Shown here one piece after another: positions 1-4,469 of a DNA stretch of 5,393 nucleotides. The position numbers were made by a program, and so were the translations under genes. The notes beneath the pieces were generated by a model. The model saw only the letters and a program-made list of their open reading frames with translations. It did no database searches and was not told the DNA's origin. Every line of letters begins with the position of its first letter. Position 1 is the first letter of the stretch. Source of the stretch: Deltaproteobacteria bacterium (GTDB lineage Bacteria; Desulfobacterota; DSM-4660; Desulfatiglandales; Desulfatiglandaceae); the NCBI GenBank assembly GCA_029932035.1, contig JAOZQV010000270.1:1-5393 (forward strand), written 5' to 3'.

Positions 1-327
1 TGTGAGAATATGCTGAACAGGGAACTCGATTTTAACGAATTTGTATCTCAGTTACAAAGAGTACTCAGAGAGCAAGCCATAGGAATTCTTCGAATTGAAA
101 AAGCTGATCTTGAGAACATGCGGTTTACATTGACAGTTGCTGAAGATGTTGATTGCTCTGGCCTGCCGCCCACCGATGAGGTTGTTTGTCAATATGATGA
201 GGGATTTATTGCCGGCATTATGGAGGCCTATACCAGAAAACCTTTCTATGCAAAAGAGATTGACTGTTGGGCGAATGGTGACAGGTGTTGCCGTTTTAGT
301 CTAAAGCTGCAGAGGGATACCGAATGA
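1..327 (+). CDS. V4R (4-vinyl reductase-like) domain sensor protein, probably 5'-truncated by window edge
   Basis: Small cytoplasmic protein whose C-terminal two thirds match the V4R pattern: a Cys-x-Tyr-Asp-Glu-Gly-Phe-x-x-Gly stretch, then an Ala-Tyr/Lys-Pro-Phe turn, a Glu-x-x-Cys-x-x-x-Gly-Asp core and a closing Cys-Arg-Phe. V4R domains bind small hydrophobic ligands or act as scaffolds in bacteriochlorophyll reduction and in XylR/DmpR-type aromatic sensors; a sensory role fits here. The first ATG is at 10, but the frame is open to the window edge (three more codons) and only about 45 residues precede the V4R core, fewer than in most family members. The real start may therefore lie upstream. 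The stop codon overlaps the next gene's ATG (ATGA), so the two products are probably made together. The family call is good; ligand and partner are unknown. Confidence 0.8.
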   Translation, partial: CENMLNRELDFNEFVSQLQRVLREQAIGILRIEKADLENMRFTLTVAEDVDCSGLPPTDEVVCQYDEGFIAGIMEAYTRKPFYAKEIDCWANGDRCCRFSLKLQRDTE

Positions 328-941
328 TAGACAAAATTGCCGAAAAACTTGCAATGCTCTTGCAAGGCAAAATTACTGAGAAAATTGACACTGGAAAGAT
401 TGCTGGTGAACATGAACAAAATCTTGCAAAAATGCTGAATCAACTTATAAACTTCATGCAGGAGGTACATGATTTCATCATTCCGTTATCGAAAGGGGAA
501 TTAGCCGAGATAAAAATTTCGCCAAAGAATTTTTTCGGATCACCCTTCAAGGAATTGCATTCCCGCTTACTTCATCTCACTTGGCAGGCAAACCAAGTAG
601 CAAATGGTGATTTTAGCCAGCGAGTCGACTTTATGGGTGATTTCTCTGAAGCATTTAACTCTATGATTGTTTCTCTCGATAATAACGAAAAACTACTAAA
701 AAGGAAAATCGATGAGCTGGAGAAAGCTCTTTCTCATATTAAAAGTCTGGAAGGTATTTTGCCAATATGTTCTAACTGTAAAAAAATAAGAATTGAGGGA
801 ACTGACCCAAAACAACAAGACAGTTGGGTGCAAATAGAGAGTTATATAAGCGAAAAGACAGAAGCTCAATTTTCACATTCCATCTGTCCGGAGTGCATAA
901 AAAAGCTCTATCCAGACTTTAAAAATGGGCTATCGGGATAG
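324..941 (+). CDS. Soluble HAMP-like/coiled-coil signalling protein with C-terminal CxxC...CxxC module
   Basis: A 205-residue protein with no membrane segment. Residues about 50-120 look like one or two HAMP-like linkers: a Leu-Ser-Lys-Gly-Glu-Leu motif at 55-60 and a Val-Ala-Asn-Gly-Asp-Phe-Ser-Gln-Arg-Val-Asp-Phe-Met-Gly motif at 92-105. A helix rich in Lys, Glu and Leu (about 120-143) is a likely coiled coil. The C-terminus (145-197) is a module I recognise from many deltaproteobacterial PAS and receiver-domain proteins: ILPICSNCKKIR, a Trp-x-Gln-Ile-Glu-Ser-Tyr-Ile segment and HSICPECIKKLYPDF. Cys149/Cys152 and Cys188/Cys191 could bind zinc. There is no kinase, cyclase or receiver domain, so it looks like a sensor relay lacking its usual partner. 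The SD-like AGAGGG near 311 and the ATGA overlap indicate coupling to the V4R gene. The last residues (GLSG) depart from the family ending and run into a structured element. Confidence 0.82.
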   Translation: MIDKIAEKLAMLLQGKITEKIDTGKIAGEHEQNLAKMLNQLINFMQEVHDFIIPLSKGELAEIKISPKNFFGSPFKELHSRLLHLTWQANQVANGDFSQRVDFMGDFSEAFNSMIVSLDNNEKLLKRKIDELEKALSHIKSLEGILPICSNCKKIRIEGTDPKQQDSWVQIESYISEKTEAQFSHSICPECIKKLYPDFKNGLSG

Positions 942-1070
942 GGAGGAGTCTCACAACCTCCCCCCTCCCACACCACGCAGCATACTGGTCCGTAGTGCGC
1001 GATTCGGTTGATCAGGCAGAATCAGATCCAGGGGAACGAACGAGATGGGGCCACGCTAACTAAGGTGAAT
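930..1070. other. GC-rich structured patch, possible relic of a mobile intron/retroelement 3' end
   Basis: This stretch holds the 941-962 hairpin and, at 976-1001, a second stem in which CGC-a-GCA-TAC pairs with GTA-g-TGC-GCG around the loop TGGTCC (nine pairs, two one-base bulges). Read on the minus strand, the order is bulged hairpin, GTGGTGTGGGAGGG, G-rich hairpin, TATCCCGAT. From memory this resembles sequence found at the 3' ends of some group II introns or next to their reverse transcriptase genes. No reverse transcriptase frame is present here, so it would be a relic. The identification is recollection and not verified; the stems themselves are visible. Confidence 0.27.
941..962 (+). 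terminator. Hairpin directly after the stop codon, possible terminator without a clear U-tract
   Basis: GGGAGG (941-946) can pair with CCTCCC (957-962) around a 10-base loop, starting on the last base of the TAG stop of the HAMP-like gene. What follows is C-rich rather than T-rich, so it lacks a normal intrinsic-terminator tail. It may block reverse transcription-type processes or exonuclease decay, or be part of the larger structured patch that follows. Confidence 0.3.
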
Positions 1071-1120
1071 TCGTCATAAAATATCAATTTGGCTCTTCAT
1101 ACAGCAAGTACAGGTTATTT

Positions 1121-1150
1121 TGCAAGAAATGCGAATATTTTTGCGAAATT
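1121..1150 (+). promoter_or_regulatory. Three TGCRA direct repeats, candidate operator
   Basis: TGCAAGAAA at 1121, TGCGAATAT at 1130 and TGCGAAATT at 1142 are near-copies spaced 9 and 12 bases apart, in AT-rich DNA just upstream of the best promoter candidate of the regulator gene at 1306. Position and repetition suggest a protein-binding site, perhaps for autoregulation by that gene's product. Low-complexity AT-rich DNA could produce this by chance. Confidence 0.25.
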
Positions 1151-1154
1151 AGGA

Positions 1155-1183
1155 TTTACTTTGTAATTTTTTTTTGCTATCCT
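1155..1183 (+). promoter_or_regulatory. Candidate sigma-70 promoter for the regulator gene at 1306
   Basis: TTTACT (1155-1160) and TATCCT (1178-1183) each match the -35/-10 consensus at four of six positions and are 17 bases apart. The surrounding 1080-1210 is the most AT-rich intergenic DNA in the window. Transcription would start near 1190, giving a leader of about 115 bases that contains the 1226-1247 hairpin. Confidence 0.35.
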
Positions 1184-1225
1184 TGTAATTAATAGTCAAA
1201 AGATGTTATTTGTTCTACCTTATAG

Positions 1226-1247
1226 GAAGCCGTCAGAGAATGGCTTC
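1226..1247 (+). other. Leader hairpin upstream of the regulator gene
   Basis: GAAGCCGT (1226-1233) pairs with ATGGCTTC (1240-1247), eight pairs including one G-T wobble, around the six-base loop CAGAGA. It lies 45 bases before the ribosome binding site of the 1306 gene and has no T-tract. It would be a 5' UTR element, for example an mRNA-stability or protein-binding hairpin. It does not match a riboswitch I know. Confidence 0.4.
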
Positions 1248-1305
1248 GGACCGAGAACGAACCTTATGTGGAATGAAGAAAAATAAGGAATAGAAGGAGG
1301 CCCTG

Positions 1306-1896
1306 ATGGAAGAGCAAAAATTGAAAGGGGATAATGCCCGTGACAACCTAACGGATCTCTGGGATGAGAAGTCTGATTTCTTGAACGATGAGGTGGATGA
1401 TTCCCTCCCTGAATTGGATCGCTGGAACGATGAGTTGAAAGAGTTACTCTCTGATGAAGAAAGGCCTCCCGAACATCAAACTGTTAGCCCAGAACCGGTT
1501 GTTGAATTGAAGGCCGTGGAGACCAAACTCAAGGAGCCAGTCACTGAGGAAGAGATTATTGAGCCTCCGAGAAAGAGAGGGCAAACTATTACGGATAAAC
1601 AGTTGTTTTTACTTATCAAAAAGTATAAGCAAGCAAACATAATCTGTGACGTAACAGGAATGACACTTCAGACGCTCCGGAACAGAGTCGGACATATCTG
1701 TTACAAACTTAAGAAGTACATCGCCGTGGAGGGGCTCTATAGAGACACCGACCCTGTAGAATTTAAGAGCGATGGAATAAGGGTTTCAACAGGCCATTTA
1801 GTCGAAACTGATTTTAAACTCGGCGATCGGTTCATGGTCGGTTTTAAAGATGGATACATCATCCTTGCCCGTTTGCCAAAATCGTCAAATCCCTGA
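1306..1896 (+). CDS. Probable DNA-binding regulator: acidic N-terminus, HTH-like region, AbrB-like C-terminus
   Basis: A 196-residue cytoplasmic protein in three parts. Residues 1-86 are strongly acidic and low in complexity, probably disordered. A basic Pro-Arg-Lys-Arg-Gly hinge lies at 88-92. Residues about 96-138 contain two helices spaced like a helix-turn-helix (a Gln-Leu-Phe-Leu-Leu-Ile-Lys-Lys-Tyr stretch, then VTGMTLQTLRNRVGHI), followed by a Lys-rich helix. Residues about 151-190 (IRVSTGHLVETDFKLGDRF, then a Gly-Tyr-Ile-Ile-Leu-Ala strand) look like an AbrB/SpoVT swapped-hairpin fold, which binds DNA as a dimer. The start is secure: AGAAGGAGG at 1292-1300, five bases before ATG. It appears monocistronic, with its own promoter candidate and a hairpin after it. 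Targets are unknown; the acidic tail may be an interaction or inhibitory region. No precise family name can be given. Confidence 0.78.
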   Translation: MEEQKLKGDNARDNLTDLWDEKSDFLNDEVDDSLPELDRWNDELKELLSDEERPPEHQTVSPEPVVELKAVETKLKEPVTEEEIIEPPRKRGQTITDKQLFLLIKKYKQANIICDVTGMTLQTLRNRVGHICYKLKKYIAVEGLYRDTDPVEFKSDGIRVSTGHLVETDFKLGDRFMVGFKDGYIILARLPKSSNP

Positions 1897-1944
1897 TCGT
1901 AAAATGCCTATCCGCCATTCTCTCGCCCCTACTCTGCCGCCCCG

Positions 1945-1973
1945 TGTCCCCATCAGGCGTTTTGCCGGGGACA
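1945..1973 (+). terminator. Terminator-like hairpin after the regulator gene
   Basis: TGTCCCC (1945-1951) pairs perfectly with GGGGACA (1967-1973). Inside the loop GGC (1956-1958) can pair with GCC (1964-1966) around GTTTT. Only a short ATTTAA follows, so the U-tract is weak. The position, about 50 bases past the stop of the 1306 gene, fits transcription termination. From there to about 2110 no gene or convincing signal is visible. Confidence 0.42.
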
Positions 1974-2127
1974 TTTAACCCCTTATCCTCTGACGAGCTT
2001 CCGTCGAGTCCTCTGGGTTCCAAGATCTGGGAATTGATCGCCTTGGAGGAGGGGTAGAACCGAATAAAACGTAATTAGCCGCTGACTTGAGAAAGGTGGA
2101 AATATAATAATTAAGGAGGCTTAGAAA

Positions 2128-2586
2128 ATGCCAAAATCGATCAAAACAACCTTTTCTTTTTTGTCCCTTAGAAATACGGCCATAACTATATTCGTCCTTA
2201 TTGGTTTTACAGTCACGTTAGCGGCATGTGCCGCAATCCAAAATAGGGATGCCATCGGGATGGAACGTGTGCTCGCTGCTTCGGGGTTCCAGATGCGCTT
2301 GGCAGACACACCCCAAAAACTTGACCACTTGAAAAGCATGACCCAGCGGAAACTCGTCCTCCATCAGCACGATGACAAAATCTATTACGTCTACGCAGAT
2401 GCGACTTCATGCAAATGCCTATATGTGGGCAACGAAAAGGCCTATCAGCGCTACCAAAGGCTGTCAATTGAGAAGAATATTGCAGAGAACCAACGCATGG
2501 CCGCGGAAATAAATGAAAATGCCTCCATGAATTGGGGCATGTGGGGGCCCTGGGGCCCTTGGGGACCGGCCGGTCCATGGGAGTAG
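2128..2586 (+). CDS. Small lipoprotein with Trp-Gly-Pro-rich C-terminal tail, function unknown
   Basis: A 152-residue protein with a type II signal sequence: a basic start (Lys3, Lys6), a hydrophobic core at about 18-31 and the lipobox Leu31-Ala-Ala-Cys34. The mature protein should be lipid-anchored at Cys34 (about 119 residues). Residue 35 is Ala rather than Asp, so outer-membrane sorting is the default expectation. The mature part contains a Tyr-Tyr-Val-Tyr-Ala-Asp segment followed by SCKCLYVG with two Cys close together, then a charged helix rich in Asn and Gln, and finally the tail WGMWGPWGPWGPAGPWE. Similar short proteins with a Cys-Lys-Cys-Leu-Tyr-Val-Gly core and a Trp-rich tail are, as I remember, scattered through Proteobacteria without a known role. 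The start is well supported by AAGGAGG at 2113-2119, eight bases before ATG. No enzyme motif is visible. Confidence 0.8.
   Translation: MPKSIKTTFSFLSLRNTAITIFVLIGFTVTLAACAAIQNRDAIGMERVLAASGFQMRLADTPQKLDHLKSMTQRKLVLHQHDDKIYYVYADATSCKCLYVGNEKAYQRYQRLSIEKNIAENQRMAAEINENASMNWGMWGPWGPWGPAGPWE
2563..2576. repeat. Perfect 14-bp palindrome inside the lipoprotein tail codons
   Basis: GGACCGGCCGGTCC reads identically on both strands. It lies in the codons of the Gly-Pro-Ala-Gly-Pro tail, ten bases before the stop codon, just after the GC-rich near-repeats GGGGGCCC and GGGGCCC. It may simply follow from Gly-Pro codon usage, or may act as an mRNA 3' structure. Confidence 0.5.
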
Positions 2587-2634
2587 CAGAGGTTATCCCA
2601 CCTTCGGACGAAACCTTCGACTGGTTGCAGGGTA

Positions 2635-2645
2635 CGTGAGTCACG
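2635..2645. promoter_or_regulatory. Perfect 11-bp palindrome between the lipoprotein and secreted-protein genes
   Basis: CGTGAGTCACG is a perfect odd palindrome (CGTGA, central G, TCACG) in the 153-base gap between the two envelope-protein genes. Size and symmetry suit a dimeric regulator's binding site. No convincing -35/-10 pair lies next to it, so the assignment is tentative. Confidence 0.25.
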
Positions 2646-2739
2646 AGTAGTCCCCATTTCCCAATCCCACACAAATATCCTTGCCGGGCAGAGCCAGATA
2701 ATATAGAGATCTTCCCATCATTTTCTGAAGGAACCCCCC

Positions 2740-3201
2740 ATGTACCTAACATCGAAAAAATCTGTTTGGTTATCTGTCTACTGCATCATTTTTCTATTGG
2801 TGGTCTTCTATGGCAACGCGTTTTGCTCTGAAAGCGGCCCTGTCGTCATTAAAACGCTGGTGTTACCCAGCCGTGAATGCAACCGGATGCAACCGGAGAT
2901 ATTTCATGCCCTGACCGATGCCGGGAGACACCTTAAAGACCGCCCGATCGTCAAGTTCAAATTTACCGTTTTCAACCCCTATTTTTCCAAGAGCGCCCTC
3001 GAAAGTGACTATGTGTCCAAACAAATGGCCATTTTGCATCTTTTGAGGCAGAGCGTACCTAAAGTAGTCGAAATGAAATACAAGTCCTCCCCGGAAAGCA
3101 ACCTCAAGAGCCAGCTCCTGAAAGTCATTACGGACAACCCCGATTCACTACTTGGCCAGGCCAATAAGGTCTCCCTTTTTGATGTGACAACCATAGCTTA
3201 G
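2740..3201 (+). CDS. Small secreted protein with Sec signal peptide, unknown family
   Basis: A 153-residue protein beginning with a classical Sec signal: Lys6-Lys7, a hydrophobic core at about 9-24 (VWLSVYCIIFLLVVFYG) and a likely cleavage after Ala27 (Gly-Asn-Ala, then Phe-Cys-Ser). Cleavage after Cys29 is also possible. It is not a lipobox. The mature region of about 125 residues has a strand-like start (Val-Val-Ile-Lys-Thr-Leu-Val-Leu), a basic middle with alternating Lys-Phe-Lys-Phe-Thr-Val and a helical Lys-rich C-terminal half; no catalytic motif or repeat is seen. I do not recognise the family. SD-like GAAGGA (2727-2732) is seven bases before ATG. It lies 153 bases after the lipoprotein gene on the same strand, so the two could form one envelope-related transcript, and it is followed directly by the nested inverted-repeat element. 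Confidence 0.72.
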   Translation: MYLTSKKSVWLSVYCIIFLLVVFYGNAFCSESGPVVIKTLVLPSRECNRMQPEIFHALTDAGRHLKDRPIVKFKFTVFNPYFSKSALESDYVSKQMAILHLLRQSVPKVVEMKYKSSPESNLKSQLLKVITDNPDSLLGQANKVSLFDVTTIA

Positions 3202-3212
3202 TATGGTAAATA

Positions 3213-3351
3213 GTAACTTCTCAATAAGCTCGGGCGAATCAACTGGATTCCCGCTTTCGCGGGCATGACTGAATGAGCTAAGTGCCCGCGAAAGCGGGAA
3301 TCCAGGAATGTGGCATACCAAAGCACTTATCCGAACTTATTGAGAAGTAAC
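3213..3351. mobile_element. MITE-like 139-bp element: nested inverted repeats, no coding capacity
   Basis: The outer arms, 3213-3233 and 3331-3351, are inverted repeats matching at 19 of 21 positions, sharing the core ACTTCTCAATAAG. Nested inside is a perfect 23-bp inverted repeat, 3243-3265 and 3283-3305, separated by 17 bases. Each inner arm is itself a small hairpin (CCCGC-TTTC-GCGGG). Size, terminal inverted repeats and lack of a frame fit a miniature inverted-repeat transposable element moved in trans by a transposase elsewhere. The inner arms resemble the dispersed REP-type sequence GGATTCCCGCTTTCGCGGG. I see no clear target-site duplication. As RNA it would fold into a very stable cruciform and could insulate the upstream gene from lsrF. 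Confidence 0.75.
3243..3305. repeat. Perfect 23-bp inverted repeat with REP-like arms
   Basis: Arms 3243-3265 and 3283-3305 are exact reverse complements around a 17-base spacer. Each arm carries the internal palindrome CCCGC-TTTC-GCGGG or its complement. Such GC-rich hairpins are typical of dispersed extragenic palindromes in many proteobacteria. Here the pair is framed by the outer terminal repeats of the MITE-like element. Confidence 0.85.
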
Positions 3352-3409
3352 GATAAACAGAGAAAATCGGACGTAATGTTGAAATTCTGTTTTGAAAGGA
3401 GAGAAATCA

Positions 3410-4285
3410 ATGCCTGATATGGATGAAATAAAGGAAGCGAGTCAATATAACACCCAGATTGCCCAAAAAGCCGAGGGTTTTTTCCTAAAAGGCTCCAATT
3501 CCCTTGGATGGGGCATGAAGGACCGGTTGGCCCGCATATTCAGCCCGGTGTCGGGTCGAACCGTAATGTTAGCCTTTGACCACGGCTACATCATGGGACC
3601 CACATCAGGGCTTGAACGGATGGATTTGACCATTCTGCCGCTGATCGAGTACGCCGACTGCATCATGTGTACCCGGGGCGCCTTGCGTACGCTTGTGCCG
3701 CCAACAGCGGGTAAGCCGGTCTCCTTGCGCTATTCGGCAGGGAGCACGGTTCTGACTGAACTGAATGATGAGTGCGTCATGGATATCGAGGAGGCCGTCC
3801 GTCTCAACGCCTCACTCCTTGCCGTCATGGTGGCCGTGGGCGACAAGTTCGAGGCGCTAACCATTCGCAATCTGACGAGGGCGGTAGACATGGGAACCCG
3901 TTACGGAATTCCTACTCTCGGTGTGACCGCGGTGGGCAAGGACATGGCCCGGGACGCGCGTTACCTGTCCATGGCATCCCGTGTCTGCGCCGAAAACGGA
4001 GCCCACGTGGTTAAGACCTACTTCTGTGAAAACTTTGAGCAGGTGGCCTCAACCTGTCCGGTGCCCATCGTGCTTGCCGGAGGAAAAAAATTGCCTGAAT
4101 TAGATGCCCTTCACATGGCGTATCAGGCCATCGACCAGGGGGCCTCAGGGGTGGATATGGGCCGCAATATCTTCCAGGCCGGAGACCCGATAGCCATGAT
4201 CCAGTCTGTTCGGGCCGTGGTGCATGACCGTGAAAAGCCGGAGAAGGCCTATGAGCTTTATAACACCCTGAAAAATGAAAGATAG
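3410..4285 (+). CDS. lsrF: LsrF-type 3-hydroxy-5-phosphonooxypentane-2,4-dione thiolase (DhnA/class I aldolase family)
   Basis: A 291-residue cytoplasmic TIM-barrel enzyme, the same length as E. coli LsrF and similar along its whole length as I recall that sequence: LKG..(A/S)L.WGM near 26-36, TVMLAFDHGY at 51-60, a Met-Cys-Thr-Arg-Gly segment at 86-90, a Val-Gly-Lys-Asp-Met segment at 175-179, and DQGASGVDMGRNIFQ at 242-256. LsrF transfers acetyl from phosphorylated AI-2 breakdown product to CoA, giving acetyl-CoA and DHAP. Its Schiff-base lysine (Lys203 in E. coli) corresponds to Lys202 here (His-Val-Val-Lys-Thr-Tyr). The start is ATG 3410, eight bases after AAGGAG at 3396-3401. An in-frame TTG at 3392 lies before that site and is unlikely. 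No lsrACDB, lsrG, lsrK or lsrR is in view, so the physiological substrate is uncertain and another DhnA-type aldolase activity is possible. Confidence 0.88.
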   Translation: MPDMDEIKEASQYNTQIAQKAEGFFLKGSNSLGWGMKDRLARIFSPVSGRTVMLAFDHGYIMGPTSGLERMDLTILPLIEYADCIMCTRGALRTLVPPTAGKPVSLRYSAGSTVLTELNDECVMDIEEAVRLNASLLAVMVAVGDKFEALTIRNLTRAVDMGTRYGIPTLGVTAVGKDMARDARYLSMASRVCAENGAHVVKTYFCENFEQVASTCPVPIVLAGGKKLPELDALHMAYQAIDQGASGVDMGRNIFQAGDPIAMIQSVRAVVHDREKPEKAYELYNTLKNER

Positions 4286-4291
4286 CCTGCC

Positions 4292-4317
4292 TGTGACAAG
4301 TAAAATGTTACATTTTT
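4292..4317 (+). terminator. Weak intrinsic terminator after lsrF
   Basis: TGTGAC (4292-4297) pairs with GTTACA (4307-4312), six pairs including one G-T, followed at once by TTTTT and a second T-rich run near 4323-4327. An alternative fold pairs AAAATG with CATTTT. The stem is AT-rich and weak, but the position seven bases past the stop codon and the U-tract support termination. Confidence 0.45.
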
Positions 4318-4329
4318 CTACCTTTTTAT

Positions 4330-4359
4330 ATGACCAACTGGGGCTATCCCGTGTATAAT
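4330..4359 (+). promoter_or_regulatory. Sigma-70 promoter candidate for the Cache receptor gene
   Basis: A perfect TATAAT (4354-4359) lies 18 bases after ATGACC (4330-4335), which matches TTGACA at four of six positions. The -10 is embedded in the palindrome GTATAATATAC (4353-4363). Transcription starting near 4366 would give a leader of about 100 bases before ATG 4470. This is the best promoter in the window and suggests the receptor is transcribed independently of lsrF. Confidence 0.5.
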
Positions 4360-4431
4360 ATACGGAAAGGGTGTGGGGAACCGGATAAGGCCTTTGCCAT
4401 AAGAGAGAATAAACGTCAAACGTAGACCCCT

Positions 4432-4467
4432 CACCCTTGACCGCCGGTCCAGACCGGTTGGGGGGTG
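4432..4467 (+). promoter_or_regulatory. Dyad and possible SD-masking stem in the leader of the receptor gene
   Basis: CCGGTC (4444-4449) and GACCGG (4452-4457) form a perfect dyad with a two-base centre. Outside it CACCC (4432-4436) can pair with GGGTG (4463-4467), part of the G-rich stretch that must serve as the ribosome binding site for ATG 4470. The region could be an operator or a structure that limits translation. The two-base loop is too tight for the full inner hairpin to close as RNA. Confidence 0.33.
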
Positions 4468-4469
4468 GA

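Noticed and set aside
2103..2108. Perfect TATAAT before the lipoprotein gene
   Set aside because: Transcription would start inside the Shine-Dalgarno sequence at 2113-2119, and the best -35-like hexamer (CTGACT, 2082-2087) is only 15 bases away.
2213..2752. 179-codon open frame on the minus strand
   Set aside because: It is antisense to the well-supported lipoprotein gene, has no ribosome binding site, and its translation is Cys/Arg/Ser/Pro-rich without domain features.
3213..3351. CRISPR array
   Set aside because: The repeats are inverted rather than regularly spaced direct repeats, and there are no spacers or cas genes.
3392..3409. TTG start extending lsrF by six codons
   Set aside because: The extension covers the ribosome binding site AAGGAG itself, and ATG 3410 gives exactly the 291-residue length of E. 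coli LsrF.
3772..4014. 80-codon + frame inside lsrF
   Set aside because: It overlaps conserved LsrF sequence in another frame and encodes a low-complexity Arg/Gly-rich product.
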